The notes: a model not told the origin generated them from the sequence alone. Counted from the first letter of the stretch, positions 54,362 to 63,344 are shown. The stretch is 64,000 nucleotides of DNA from Mesorhizobium sp. Pch-S (GCF_004136315.1 NZ_CP029562.1:5417501-5481500); one strand, 5' to 3'. Translations and numbers: made by a program.

Positions 54362-55243
54362 CTATCCGGCCTCTCCCATGAACTGCGACAGTGCGGCGAA
54401 ATCGTCGTGCAGATGGCCTGCGGCAATCCCTCGCCGGAAGATGGCATCATAACCATCGACCACGGTACGGTCGATCTTGCGCACGTCCATCAGTTCCACC
54501 AGGTGTCGGAATGCGCTGTAGTGGGGAGAGATCGATGAAAGCGTCTCGTCGTCCGCGGCCAGCCGTCCTGCCTCGGTGCGCTTGATCAGGTCCGTGACGA
54601 GTCCTTCGACCACCGGGGCGGTTGCCGTCCATTGTCGCGCCAGTTCGCCGAGATCGATGCTTTCGGCTCGGCACACGGCGATGGATTGCAGCGCGCCGAA
54701 CAGCGATCCCCACATCAGCGCAAGCAAGGCACTGTCCAGCGCGTTCGCCAGCCCGAGATCGTCGCCGACATGCTGGACATTGCCACCCAACGCCTGCAGC
54801 ATCTCCTTGCTTTGCTCGAAGACCTGTCGTGGTCCCGATACCAGGATGGTGCCGTGCTCCGTGCCGATGAAATCCGGCGTGGCCATGATCGCACCATCGA
54901 GATAAGTCACGCCGTATTCCGTTGCCCATTCGCCGGCTTCACGCGCGCCGTTCGGCGTACCGGACGTCAGTTCCACCACCAGCTTGCCGCGAAGAGCCGA
55001 GGCGACATCACCGCGCAGCAATACGGCGGTTGCCGGATAGTCGGTGACGTTGACGACGATGATCTCGCTCGCCTCGACAGCATCCAGCACAGACGCTGCA
55101 ACGGTAGCACCCGCGGCGGCAAGCGCCGCTGTCTTTTCGATGGTCCTGTTCCAGACCGTGGTGGAATGTCCGCCCTTCAAAAGCGCGTGGGCGAGCGCGG
55201 CTCCCATGCGTCCGGTTCCCAAAACAGTGATTGCAGGCTTCAT
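54362..55243 (-). CDS. NAD(P)-dependent oxidoreductase, imine-reductase-like
   Basis: 293 residues. An N-terminal Rossmann motif ITVLGTGRMGAALAHALLKGGH (GxGxxG at 9-14) and the 6-phosphogluconate/3-hydroxyisobutyrate dehydrogenase block VELTSGTPNGAREAGEWATEYGVTYLDGAIMATP are followed by a C-terminal helical domain. That domain has ALDSALLALMWGSLFGALQSIAV, resembling imine reductases, which pair as domain-swapped dimers. It may reduce an imine or a hydroxy acid; the substrate is unknown. Divergent from the HxlR gene, which probably controls it, and followed directly by the SnoaL-like gene. Confidence 0.85.
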   Translation of the reverse strand: MKPAITVLGTGRMGAALAHALLKGGHSTTVWNRTIEKTAALAAAGATVAASVLDAVEASEIIVVNVTDYPATAVLLRGDVASALRGKLVVELTSGTPNGAREAGEWATEYGVTYLDGAIMATPDFIGTEHGTILVSGPRQVFEQSKEMLQALGGNVQHVGDDLGLANALDSALLALMWGSLFGALQSIAVCRAESIDLGELARQWTATAPVVEGLVTDLIKRTEAGRLAADDETLSSISPHYSAFRHLVELMDVRKIDRTVVDGYDAIFRRGIAAGHLHDDFAALSQFMGEAG

Positions 55244-55346
55244 GATGACACTCCATATCGATCGGCTGAACGGACGGCTTTCCTGCCGTTGGCCGAGAGC
55301 TATGAGGTGGAAGGCGGCAGGCCAATACGCACGGAAGCGTAAGTGG

Positions 55347-55360
55347 TTACCCTCTGGTAA
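55347..55360. promoter_or_regulatory. Possible HxlR operator
   Basis: TTACC (55347-55351), four bases, GGTAA (55356-55360), in the 128-base divergent gap and 12 bases before the HxlR ATG. The inverted repeat and place suit a regulator site; identity is not proven. Confidence 0.45.
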
Positions 55361-55371
55361 GGAGAACGGGG

Positions 55372-55698
55372 ATGAACAGACCGTTGGAAAATGGCTTCTC
55401 GATCGCGATGAAGCTGGTCGCCGGCAAGTGGAAGATCGATATCCTGTGCGCGCTCTCCACGGCGCCGCGCAGGTTCGGTCGGCTTCGCCATTCCATCCCC
55501 GATATCAGTGAAAAGATGCTGGCACAGCAATTGCGCGAAATGGAGGCCGACGGGCTCGTCAAGAGGCAGGCCTATCCGGGGTTGCCGGCCAAGGTCGTCT
55601 ATTCGCTGACGGAAAGCGGCGCGGCGCTCTGCGCCGGCGCGGAAGGACTGTGCCGCTGGAGTGAACAGTTCCCGGGCCATGTCGAAGCTCGGGCATAG
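55372..55698 (+). CDS. HxlR family transcriptional regulator
   Basis: 108 residues, the normal size for a stand-alone HxlR winged helix. AMKLVAGKWKIDILCALSTAPRRFGRLRHSIPDISEKMLAQQLREMEADGLVKRQAYPGLPAKVVYSLTESG covers the family signature. HxlR members sense thiols, aldehydes or small electrophiles. Cysteines (CALS, ALCAG, GLCRW) could serve that role. It is divergent from the dehydrogenase gene with a small inverted repeat between, suggesting control of that operon. ATG 55372 follows GGAGAACGGGG. Confidence 0.88.
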   Translation: MNRPLENGFSIAMKLVAGKWKIDILCALSTAPRRFGRLRHSIPDISEKMLAQQLREMEADGLVKRQAYPGLPAKVVYSLTESGAALCAGAEGLCRWSEQFPGHVEARA

Positions 55699-55815
55699 GT
55701 TCAGCTGCTACGCTGCGGCGGATTGGCTTTCGGCATTGCGCAGACCCGACGGGGACAATAGATGGAGCTACGGCGCCCGCGCAAAGGCGCGGTCGCGGAA
55801 AAGCAGGAAATCAGC

Positions 55816-57159
55816 ATGGCCGATACGCTCGACACTTCGAAATTGACCGATCGCGTTGCTGCGCTCGTTGACGCTGCCAGGAAGGCTGGCGCCGATGCAG
55901 CGGACGCCGTCGTGGTGCTCGGCCGCTCCACCAGCGTTTCGGTTCGGCTCGGCAAGGTGGAAAATACCAATGCGTCGGAAAGCGAAGACGTGTCGCTGCG
56001 CGTTTTCGTCGGCAATCGCGTCGCCTCCGTTTCAGCCACCGCTGCCTCGGACCCAAAATCGCTGGCCGAAAGAGCGGTGGCGATGGCGAAGGTCTCTCCC
56101 GAAGATCCGTATCAGGGGCTGGCGGATTCCTCGCTGCTCGCGAACGGAGCGAACGATCTCGACCTGTTCGACAAGACGGATGTCTCCGCCGACCGCCTGC
56201 GCGAGGATGCTCTTGCCGCTGAAGAGGCGGCGCTTGCGGTCAAAGGCGTGACCAATTCTGGTGGCAGTGCAGCCGGCGCCGGCATGGGCGGACTGGTGCT
56301 CGCAACATCGCATGGCTTCCTCGGCCAGTATGCCGCCACGCGCTTTTCTCGCTCCGCCAGCGTGATCGCGGGTGAGGGCACCGGCATGGAACGGGACTAT
56401 GATTACTCGTCCCGCCTGCATTTTGCCGACCTCGACGATCCGGAGGCGATCGGCCGCAGTGCCGGTGAGCGGGCCGTGAAGCGCATCGGCGCACGCAAGG
56501 TTCCGACCGGCACCGTTACGGTCGTGTTCGATCCGCGCGTCGCGCGTGGTATCGCCGGCCATCTCGCAGGCGCCATCAACGGCGCTTCTGTGGCGCGCAA
56601 GACCTCGTTCCTGCGCGATATGATGGGCAAGCAGATGGCTTCGGCTGCGATCACCGTAACCGACGAGCCGCTGCGCCGGCGTGGGCAGGCTTCGCGTCCG
56701 TTCGATGGCGAGGGCGTTGGTGGTGAAAAGCTCCTGATGGTCGACAAGGGTGTGCTCAGCCACTGGTTCCTGTCGACCTCGGCGGCGCGTGAGCTTGGCC
56801 TTGTCACCAACGGCCGCGGCGCTCGCAGCGGTTCGCAGGTTTCGCCATCATCCACCAATCTCGCCATCGAAGCGGGTGATCGTTCGCCCGAGGAGTTGAT
56901 CGGCGCCTTGAAGAGCGGCTTCTATGTGACGGAAGTGTTCGGCCAGGGCGTCAACATGGTGACCGGCGAATACAGCCGTGGTGCATCCGGTTTCTGGATC
57001 GAGAACGGCGAACTCACCTATCCGGTCTCCGAGGTGACGATCGCCTCGAACCTCAAGACGATGTTCCTCGGACTGGTGCCGGCCAATGACCTCGACCGCG
57101 AATACGGCACTGCTGCGCCGACATTGCTCATCGAAGGAATGACCCTTGCCGGAAGTTGA
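55816..57159 (+). CDS. pmbA: TldD/PmbA family metalloprotease subunit
   Basis: 447 residues. PmbA pairs with TldD as a zinc-dependent peptidase that trims unfolded peptides such as microcin precursors and CcdA. GKVENTNASESEDVSLRVFVGNRVASVSATA, SHGFLGQYAATRFSRSASVIAGEGTGMERDYDYSS and the C-terminal SGFWIENGELTYPVSEVTIASNL are family blocks. The zinc ligands sit in TldD, so PmbA alone is likely inactive. ATG 55816 follows AGGAAATCAGC. It overlaps the inositol-phosphatase gene by 14 bases and heads the lipid A block. Confidence 0.92.
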   Translation: MADTLDTSKLTDRVAALVDAARKAGADAADAVVVLGRSTSVSVRLGKVENTNASESEDVSLRVFVGNRVASVSATAASDPKSLAERAVAMAKVSPEDPYQGLADSSLLANGANDLDLFDKTDVSADRLREDALAAEEAALAVKGVTNSGGSAAGAGMGGLVLATSHGFLGQYAATRFSRSASVIAGEGTGMERDYDYSSRLHFADLDDPEAIGRSAGERAVKRIGARKVPTGTVTVVFDPRVARGIAGHLAGAINGASVARKTSFLRDMMGKQMASAAITVTDEPLRRRGQASRPFDGEGVGGEKLLMVDKGVLSHWFLSTSAARELGLVTNGRGARSGSQVSPSSTNLAIEAGDRSPEELIGALKSGFYVTEVFGQGVNMVTGEYSRGASGFWIENGELTYPVSEVTIASNLKTMFLGLVPANDLDREYGTAAPTLLIEGMTLAGS

Positions 57160-57952
57160 TGCAGCGAGCCGCACCGGCGTGGATGAAGACCTTGCCTTGT
57201 TGCGTGACGCTGCACGCGAGGCCGGCGCGATCGCGCTGCGTTATTTCGGCAAGAACCCGGAAGTCTGGATGAAGGGTGGCACGTCTCCGGTGAGCGAGGC
57301 CGATTATGCGGCAGACACCTATCTGCGCGACACGCTGCTGGCGGCCCGGCCGGATTATGGCTGGCTGTCGGAAGAAACAGCTGATGGTCCGGAGCGCCTG
57401 AGGGCGCGTCGCATCTTCGTCGTCGATCCGATCGATGGAACGCGTGGCTTTCTCGATGGCCAGAAATTCTGGTGTGTCAGCGTCGCGGTGGTCGAAGATG
57501 GCAAGCCGATCGCCGGTGTGCTCGAATGTCCGGCAGCTAGCGAAACCTATTGGGCGACCCCTGGCGGGGGTGCCTACCTCAACGGCGAGCGCATCAAGGT
57601 TCGCAACACGCCGGCCGTTGCTGAGCTGGGTGGGCCGAAAGCCTTGCAGGACCTGGTGCCGGAGCCCTGGCAAGGAAGGCTGAAGCGCACGACCTATATC
57701 CCGTCCCTGGCTTATCGGCTGGCGATGATCGCCAAGGGCAGTCTGGACGCGACTTTCGTCAAGCCGAATGCGCATGATTGGGATATCGCTGCCGCCGAGC
57801 TCATTCTGCGTGAGGCGGGCGGGCGGCTGATCGACAGCCAAGGGACCACGCCTGCCTTCGGCAAGGAGAAGGTCAGCCATGGTGCGCTGGCCGCTGGAAG
57901 CGGCGAAATGCTCGCGATGATGGCGGGCGTGATTTCCGGCCACGCCGGCTGA
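57146..57952 (+). CDS. Inositol monophosphatase family protein (CysQ-like)
   Basis: 268 residues. The metal-binding motifs are intact: SEETAD with Glu76/Glu77, DPIDGTRGF with Asp94 and Asp97, and HDWDIAAAELILREAGGRLID. The family dephosphorylates inositol phosphate, fructose 1,6-bisphosphate or 3'-phosphoadenosine 5'-phosphate; the last (CysQ) is likely for this alphaproteobacterial subgroup but not proven. TTG 57146 is used, with AAGGA upstream, inside the pmbA 3' end (14-base overlap). Co-transcription with pmbA and the lipid A genes is probable. Confidence 0.86.
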   Translation: MPEVDAASRTGVDEDLALLRDAAREAGAIALRYFGKNPEVWMKGGTSPVSEADYAADTYLRDTLLAARPDYGWLSEETADGPERLRARRIFVVDPIDGTRGFLDGQKFWCVSVAVVEDGKPIAGVLECPAASETYWATPGGGAYLNGERIKVRNTPAVAELGGPKALQDLVPEPWQGRLKRTTYIPSLAYRLAMIAKGSLDATFVKPNAHDWDIAAAELILREAGGRLIDSQGTTPAFGKEKVSHGALAAGSGEMLAMMAGVISGHAG

Positions 57953-58026
57953 GGCGTTTCATAGGTTTCAAAATTGGCGGCTTTGGTCTAGACCAAGCAC
58001 CAAATCACATGATGTGAAGGACGGAC

Positions 58027-58272
58027 ATGACCGGGGAAGACGGAAAGAAACAGCTTTTGCACCTGGTGTTCGGTGGCGAACTGACGACGCTGGGCGGCAG
58101 CGAGTTCCGCGATCTCGACGCGCTCGACATCGTCGGCATCTATCCCGACTACCAGTCGGCGCTGAACGCCTGGAAGTCCAAGGCGCAGGCCAGCGTCGAC
58201 AACGCGCATATGCGCTATTTCGTCGTGCACCTGCATCGCCTGCTCGACCCACAGGGCCAGGCCAGCGCGTGA
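58027..58272 (+). CDS. DUF4170 protein
   Basis: 81 residues. LLHLVFGGELTTLGGSEFRDLDALDIVGIYPDYQSALNAWKSKAQASVDNAHMRYFVVHLHRLLDP matches DUF4170, a small alphaproteobacterial family without known function. ATG 58027 is used. It always seems to sit in this lipid A gene neighbourhood and ends in GTGA, overlapping a possible GTG start of the acyltransferase, so the two are translationally coupled. Confidence 0.9.
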   Translation: MTGEDGKKQLLHLVFGGELTTLGGSEFRDLDALDIVGIYPDYQSALNAWKSKAQASVDNAHMRYFVVHLHRLLDPQGQASA

Positions 58273-58274
58273 CG

Positions 58275-59066
58275 ATGGAAGAACAGGTGGCGAAACCGCA
58301 GGCCGATCAACCCGCGGCCGGACGGAAACGCTCCAACAGCGCGCTGAAGCCGCTGTGGAAGAAGGTTCGCGAGCCGCTTGCACAGTCTCGTTTCGTCAAG
58401 GGCCTGATCGTCAGCCTGTTCACACTGACGATGCGATTCATCCGGCTCACCAATCCTCGCCTCGCACAGTCTGCCAGGTTCAGCGACAAGGAATATGAAG
58501 GCATCGAGCCGGGCATCATCGCGCTGTGGCACGGTCAACACATCCTGATGCCGGCTTTCTACCCTTCGAAGCGTGGACTGGTCGCCATGGTCTCGCGAAG
58601 TGCCGATGCCGAGATCAACGCCCAGGTGATCGAACGCTTCGGTATCGAGACCGTGCGCGGGTCGGGTGGCCGGGCGGATGCCCGCCATGTCGACAAGGGT
58701 GGGGCCAAGGCACTGATCGGCCTCAAGAAATCGCTGATGGCCGGCAAGAATGTCTGCATGATCGCCGATATTCCGCACGGCACGCCGCGCGATGCCGGCC
58801 TCGGCGTTATCCTGCTTGCCAAGCTGTCGGGGCGTCCGATCATCCCGGCAGCACTTGCCACCAGCCGTCGCAAGGTTCTGGAGAAGAGCTGGGACAAGAC
58901 CACCATCAACCTGCCGTTCGGCCGCTCGGCGATCGCGGCTGGCGAGCCCATCTTCGTGGCGAGCAATGCCGACGAGGCCGAGATGGAACGCAAGCGTGTC
59001 GAGCTCACCGACGCGCTCAATGCGGCTACCGCCAAGGCCTACAATATGGTGGATGCGCCACGATGA
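58275..59066 (+). CDS. DUF374 lysophospholipid acyltransferase family protein
   Basis: 263 residues. After one membrane segment (FVKGLIVSLFTLTMRFIRLT) come the acyltransferase marks ALWHGQHILMPAFYPSKRG (His in the HX4D-like position), GSGGRADARHVDKGGAKAL and CMIADIPHGTPRDAGLGVILLAKLSGRPIIP. DUF374 proteins resemble LpxL/LpxM-type late acyltransferases but their substrate is unproven. It overlaps waaA by four bases (ATGA), and lies in front of waaA and lpxK, so a lipid A or core acylation is a reasonable guess. GTG 58269 is an alternative start overlapping DUF4170. Confidence 0.85.
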   Translation: MEEQVAKPQADQPAAGRKRSNSALKPLWKKVREPLAQSRFVKGLIVSLFTLTMRFIRLTNPRLAQSARFSDKEYEGIEPGIIALWHGQHILMPAFYPSKRGLVAMVSRSADAEINAQVIERFGIETVRGSGGRADARHVDKGGAKALIGLKKSLMAGKNVCMIADIPHGTPRDAGLGVILLAKLSGRPIIPAALATSRRKVLEKSWDKTTINLPFGRSAIAAGEPIFVASNADEAEMERKRVELTDALNAATAKAYNMVDAPR

Positions 59067-60379
59067 GCGAGCGCTGGGCCCGGGTGATGCTTTCGCTCTA
59101 CCGCGCAGCCGGTTCGGCCGCCTATCCCTTGGCTGGTCCCTATGTCGCCTGGCGTGCCTCCAAGGGTAAGGAAGACCGTGCCCGCAGCCGCGAGCGCTAC
59201 GGCGTTGCCAGCCAGGAGCGACCGGACGGGCCGTTGATCTGGGTGCATGCGGCAAGCGTCGGTGAAACAAACGCGGTCGTGCCGCTGGTCCGCTCAATCC
59301 TCGACTACGGCGTGACAGTGGTGCTCACCACCGGAACCGTCACTTCGGCGAAACTGGTGACAGAGCGGCTGGGTGATCGCGTCATCCATCAATATGTGCC
59401 GCTGGACCTGAGGCCGGCGGTGAGCCGTTTCCTCAATCACTGGCATCCCGACCTCGTCATCATCGCCGAATCCGAGATCTGGCCGAACACCATCCTTGAG
59501 CTCGGCGCGCGCAGCGTGCCACAGGTGCTGGTGAATGGGCGGCTGTCGGATCGTTCCTTCGCTTCGTGGAAGAAGCGTTCCAACATCGCCGAGGCGCTGT
59601 TCGAGAATCTTGCCCATGTCGTCGCGCAATCGGAGGTCGACGGAGAGCGTTTCCGGGCCCTCGGTGCGCGGCCGGTGACGGTTTCCGGCAACCTGAAGGT
59701 CGATACGCCGCCGCCGCCGGTGAACGCAGGTGAATTGGCCTTGCTGAGCCGCCAGATCGACGGGCGCCCGACCTGGGCCGCCATTTCCACCCATGACGGT
59801 GAAGAAGTTATCGCCGCCGAAGTACACAAGACCCTGGCGTCGCGCCATCCCGGCCTGCTGACCATTGTCGTGCCGCGCCACCCAAACCGCGCCGAAGAGC
59901 TCATCGAGGCGTTCGCCGGAATGGGGCTCACCGTTGCACGGCGCAGTCTGGACGACCAGATCACGCCCGATGTCGACATCCTGCTTGGTGACACGATCGG
60001 CGAGATGGGACTCTATCTCAGGCTCACCGAGATCGCTTTTGTCGGCCGTTCATTGACGTCGGAAGGCGGACAGAACCCGCTCGAACCGGCGATGCTCGAG
60101 ACAGCGGTGCTTGCTGGTCGCAATGTGCAGAATTTTCGCGATTCCTATCAAAGGCTGCTGGATGCCGGGGCCGCCAAGCTGGTGCGGGATCGCCCGATGC
60201 TGGCTGGCGCTGTCAACTTCCTGCTCTCCAATGAAAGTGCGCGCCGCGATATGATGGCGGCCGGTGCGGCGACCGTCGAGCAGATGCGTGGCGCGCTGGC
60301 CACCACGCAGAGAGCGCTCGAGCCCTATATCCAGCCGCTTGTCGTCAAAGCGCGTCTCAAGGCGGCGGGAGGCCGCTAG
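59063..60379 (+). CDS. waaA: 3-deoxy-D-manno-octulosonic acid (Kdo) transferase
   Basis: 438 residues, GT-30 family. It adds Kdo residues from CMP-Kdo to lipid IVA at the inner membrane. The N-terminal membrane segment (LYRAAGSAAYPLAGPYVAW) is followed by IWVHAASVGETNAVVPLVR with the catalytic glutamate near residue 60, HPDLVIIAESEIWPN, and the C-terminal SLTSEGGQNPLEPAMLETAVLAGRNVQNFRDSYQ. ATG 59063 overlaps the acyltransferase stop (ATGA), and only one base separates its stop from lpxK. Upstream open codons back to 58526 lie inside the acyltransferase gene and are not part of it. Confidence 0.95.
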   Translation: MSERWARVMLSLYRAAGSAAYPLAGPYVAWRASKGKEDRARSRERYGVASQERPDGPLIWVHAASVGETNAVVPLVRSILDYGVTVVLTTGTVTSAKLVTERLGDRVIHQYVPLDLRPAVSRFLNHWHPDLVIIAESEIWPNTILELGARSVPQVLVNGRLSDRSFASWKKRSNIAEALFENLAHVVAQSEVDGERFRALGARPVTVSGNLKVDTPPPPVNAGELALLSRQIDGRPTWAAISTHDGEEVIAAEVHKTLASRHPGLLTIVVPRHPNRAEELIEAFAGMGLTVARRSLDDQITPDVDILLGDTIGEMGLYLRLTEIAFVGRSLTSEGGQNPLEPAMLETAVLAGRNVQNFRDSYQRLLDAGAAKLVRDRPMLAGAVNFLLSNESARRDMMAAGAATVEQMRGALATTQRALEPYIQPLVVKARLKAAGGR

Positions 60380-60380
60380 C

Positions 60381-61409
60381 ATGGCGAGCGAAGCGCCGCC
60401 GTTCTGGTGGGAGAAACCGGACTGGCGCGCGCATCTGCTTTCACCCGTCTCCTGGATCTATGGCGCTGTTGCTGGCCGCCGCATGCGCTCGGCGAAACGC
60501 GAAAAGATAGATGCGCCAGTGCTTTGCGTCGGAAATTTCACAGTCGGCGGTTCCGGCAAGACGCCGGTCGCCATTGCGCTTGCCAGGCACGCGAAACAGC
60601 AGGGACTGAAGCCCGGCTTTCTGTCGCGCGGTCATGGCGGCTCCTTTGCCGAGCCGCATATCGTTGATCTGGATCACGATGCGGCCAAGCATGTCGGTGA
60701 TGAGCCGCTGCTTCTTGCCGAACACGCGCCGGCGGCGGTGTCGCCGAACCGTGCCGCCGGGGCGCGCATGCTGATCGAGAAAGCCGGCTGCGATTTTCTC
60801 ATCATGGACGACGGCTTCCAGAGCGCGCGCATCCACATCGATTTTGCGCTTGTCGTGGTGGATGCTCGCTATGGCATCGGTAACGGCCGGGTCATTCCAG
60901 GCGGACCGCTAAGGGCGCCGGTGCTCACACAGCTTCTCTATGCGGATGCCTTGCTCAGGATGGGCGAAGGCAGTGCTGCCGATGCTGTCGTGCGGCAGGC
61001 AGCACGTGCCGGCAAGCCGATCTTTGCCGCGCGTGCCCGGCCACGCGACGCCAGGATGCTCGTCGGCAAGCGTCTGCTCGCCTTCGCCGGCATCGGCCAT
61101 CCGGAAAAATTCTATGACACCGTGGCGGAAGCTGGCGGCAAGGTGGCGCTCAGCCGATCATTCCCCGATCATCATGTCTATGCGGAGGATGAACTCGCCG
61201 AATTGCTCTCGACCGCCAAAGCTGCGGATCTCGGGCTCGTCACAACGGCCAAGGATGCGGCACGCCTGCGCCATGGCGCGACGCCGCCCGGATTCCTGGA
61301 AAAGCTCAGTGTGCTTGAGATCGAAACGGTGTTCGAGCCGGACCACACGCCGCAGCGTATTGTCGATGAAACCCTCGAAGCCTGGCGCAGGCGACGCGTG
61401 GGCGGATAG
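60381..61409 (+). CDS. lpxK: Tetraacyldisaccharide 4'-kinase
   Basis: 342 residues. It phosphorylates the 4'-position of the lipid A disaccharide before Kdo addition. The P-loop GNFTVGGSGKTPVA is at about 51-64; the second conserved block DFLIMDDGFQSARIHIDFALVVVDA carries the catalytic Asp pair. An N-terminal membrane-facing segment WRAHLLSPVSWIYGAVAGRRMR is family-typical. ATG 60381 follows GGGAGG, two bases after waaA stops. Last gene of the block on this strand. Confidence 0.95.
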   Translation: MASEAPPFWWEKPDWRAHLLSPVSWIYGAVAGRRMRSAKREKIDAPVLCVGNFTVGGSGKTPVAIALARHAKQQGLKPGFLSRGHGGSFAEPHIVDLDHDAAKHVGDEPLLLAEHAPAAVSPNRAAGARMLIEKAGCDFLIMDDGFQSARIHIDFALVVVDARYGIGNGRVIPGGPLRAPVLTQLLYADALLRMGEGSAADAVVRQAARAGKPIFAARARPRDARMLVGKRLLAFAGIGHPEKFYDTVAEAGGKVALSRSFPDHHVYAEDELAELLSTAKAADLGLVTTAKDAARLRHGATPPGFLEKLSVLEIETVFEPDHTPQRIVDETLEAWRRRRVGG

Positions 61410-61429
61410 GTTCCTGGAAAGAACAGTCG

Positions 61430-61663
61430 TCAGCTGCGCTTGCGCAGATCCGGGTTGGATTCGATTTCGCGCTGCAGTGAAGCCGCTGCGCTGACGTAAG
61501 GTTCCTGCCGAGCCACGCTCCAGTATTTCAATTCGTCGAGCGCAATGTTTTCGCCGGTAACGGCGCAGCGCACGAAAGCGCCCGGGCTGGCGACCTGGAA
61601 ATCGCCGTCCAGATAGCGAATGCGGGCTTCCCGGCCACCGGGACCTTCGAAACGGTTCATCAT
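61430..61663 (-). CDS. DUF2093 protein
   Basis: 77 residues. MMNRFEGPGGREARIRYLDGDFQVASPGAFVRCAVTGENIALDELKYWSVARQEPYVSAAASLQRE is the DUF2093 family, a short alphaproteobacterial protein often found next to lpxK. Function unknown; a single Cys pair is not present, so a zinc site is not obvious. ATG 61663 or 61660 are both possible, with AGG upstream. Convergent with lpxK, 20 bases apart. Confidence 0.88.
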   Translation of the reverse strand: MMNRFEGPGGREARIRYLDGDFQVASPGAFVRCAVTGENIALDELKYWSVARQEPYVSAAASLQREIESNPDLRKRS

Positions 61664-61812
61664 CACGATCGACCTGTGCTCACACGGCCAAGCTTGTTGA
61701 CAACTCCTGACCTCAAGCGTTTCCGCCACAAAATACAGGCAAGGTCAAGCAGGGCACCAGCTTCACACAACGCAGACGGCCTACTCTCGGGCAAAATGCC
61801 ACTTGGATCATC

Positions 61813-62403
61813 ATGGTCGCTGCCATCTCCCGCCTCGCTTCCCTGCTCAAGCAGGCAACGGCCGGCGACATGCCACTCCCGACGGCCAGGCCTGATCCCG
61901 CCAAAACAGAGCTGATCAAGACGCTCGTCGCGCCCCGCGCACCACTTGGCGCGGAACCGATGCCGTCGCTGGCACCGCCGCTCGTCGTGCCGGGCAGAGT
62001 TGCGGCGATGCAAAAGGAAGTGTCATCTCAGATCATCGAGGCCTACCGCGCGGCGCTCGACCTGGAGGAATCGGTATCGATCAACCAGCGGCCGTCGACG
62101 GCGAGGGAAACTGGCGCGGAACCAGAGGTTCGACCTCAGTCGGGGTTGCCTGCCGGCCGGGATGACGCGAGCATCCGCAATCAACCATTGCCAGCCTACG
62201 CGCTTGCCTTGCCGCTGTCGGCAGCGGCCAGGCAGATTCAGGAAGAGGAGGCTGCCACGGGGAAGAGACGGTCGGTGCAGGCGAAGGCGTCACACTGGAC
62301 ATCGGAGGACGCTCCGCTGGGCGCGGCGATCAATGCCCGCACGATTGCCTTCGGGTTTGCGGCGTTGGCCCTGTTGCTTTTGATATTCCTTTTGGTGTTT
62401 TAG
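61813..62403 (+). CDS. Hypothetical tail-anchored protein
   Basis: 196 residues. I do not recognise the family. The body is hydrophilic and rich in Pro, Ala and Arg with predicted helix at QKEVSSQIIEAYRAALDLEES; the last 25 residues (IAFGFAALALLLLIFLLVF) form one membrane segment with almost nothing after it, a tail-anchored topology. ATG 61813 begins MVAAISRLASLLKQA. Its stop overlaps the 3' end of the LysR gene by four bases, convergent. Base use fits its neighbours, but function and even expression are uncertain. Confidence 0.6.
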   Translation: MVAAISRLASLLKQATAGDMPLPTARPDPAKTELIKTLVAPRAPLGAEPMPSLAPPLVVPGRVAAMQKEVSSQIIEAYRAALDLEESVSINQRPSTARETGAEPEVRPQSGLPAGRDDASIRNQPLPAYALALPLSAAARQIQEEEAATGKRRSVQAKASHWTSEDAPLGAAINARTIAFGFAALALLLLIFLLVF

Positions 62404-63344
62404 CTTCGGGCGAGCATCTCACGCTCCGCGTCCAGAAAACTCTGGAAGCGTTCCGACGGGACGCTGGCCGCTTCAGCGATACGCCGGGCGAGTTCCACGG
62501 CTGCGGCGCGCGGTTTTCCCGCCGGACGATCGAGCCAATAGGACACCGGGTTGAGTGCGGTGCGTCTGTCGACGGCCACGACACGTCCCGCCGAGACCTG
62601 ACCTTCGGCCAGGGGCGGTCGGGCGAGGGCAATGCCAAGCCCATAGGCGGCGGCATCCAGGACCAGATTGTAATCCTCGAAGCGGCGATCCTGCGGGCGA
62701 GGCCGGTAGTCGACGCCCTGTTCGCCGAACCATGCGCGCCAGCCGGAGGCGTCCGAATCGTGGATCAGCGGATATTTCAGAAGCCGCTCGGCATTGCCGG
62801 CGCCGACCTCCTTCGCCAATGCCGGCGAAGCGATCGGGAACATGTGCTCTTCGAACAGCTGCATGGCGATGCGTTCGGGAACACGTCCGCGCCCGCACCG
62901 AATGGAGAGGTCGATACCTTCGTCGGCGAGATCGATCTGACGGTTGTCGACGTCGAGAACGATCCTGATCTTTGGATCGCCGCTTTCCAGCTTCGCCATG
63001 CGTGGCATCAGCCAAAGCCCACTGATCGACGGGATGGTTGCCAGCCGCACCACGGCAGAGCCGCGCGGTTCGACCCAGCGGTCGGAATTGCTGGCAATCA
63101 AAGCGAACGCTTCGCTGGTGCGCAGATGCAGCCGATTGCCCTCGATGGTCAACGAGACGCCACGCGCCCCACGTTCGAACAGTTTTAGCCCGAACCAGTC
63201 CTCCAGCCGCGCGATCTGGCGGCTGACCGCACCGTGAGTGAGGTTGAGCTTTTCGGCGGCGGCAGAAAAGCTCCCTGTCTTGGCTGCGGCGTCGAAGGCG
63301 CGCAGGGTTTCGAGCGGAGGCAGTATATCCAAGCTGTGATCCAT
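62400..63344 (-). CDS. LysR family transcriptional regulator (GcvA-like)
   Basis: 314 residues. The N-terminal helix-turn-helix PPLETLRAFDAAAKTGSFSAAAEKLNLTHGAVSRQIARLEDWFGLKLFERGARGVSLT is clear. The effector domain contains VRLATIPSISGLWLMPRMAKLE and DLSIRCGRGRVPERIAMQLFEEHMFPIASP, resembling the GcvA/AmpR branch. ATG 63344 is chosen; GTG 63350 is possible. It is divergent from the EamA transporter at 63436 across 91 bases, so it probably regulates that gene. Confidence 0.92.
   Translation of the reverse strand: MDHSLDILPPLETLRAFDAAAKTGSFSAAAEKLNLTHGAVSRQIARLEDWFGLKLFERGARGVSLTIEGNRLHLRTSEAFALIASNSDRWVEPRGSAVVRLATIPSISGLWLMPRMAKLESGDPKIRIVLDVDNRQIDLADEGIDLSIRCGRGRVPERIAMQLFEEHMFPIASPALAKEVGAGNAERLLKYPLIHDSDASGWRAWFGEQGVDYRPRPQDRRFEDYNLVLDAAAYGLGIALARPPLAEGQVSAGRVVAVDRRTALNPVSYWLDRPAGKPRAAAVELARRIAEAASVPSERFQSFLDAEREMLARS

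Noticed and set aside
58526..59062. An N-terminal extension of WaaA
   Set aside because: It lies inside the DUF374 gene in another frame; WaaA homology begins at 59063.
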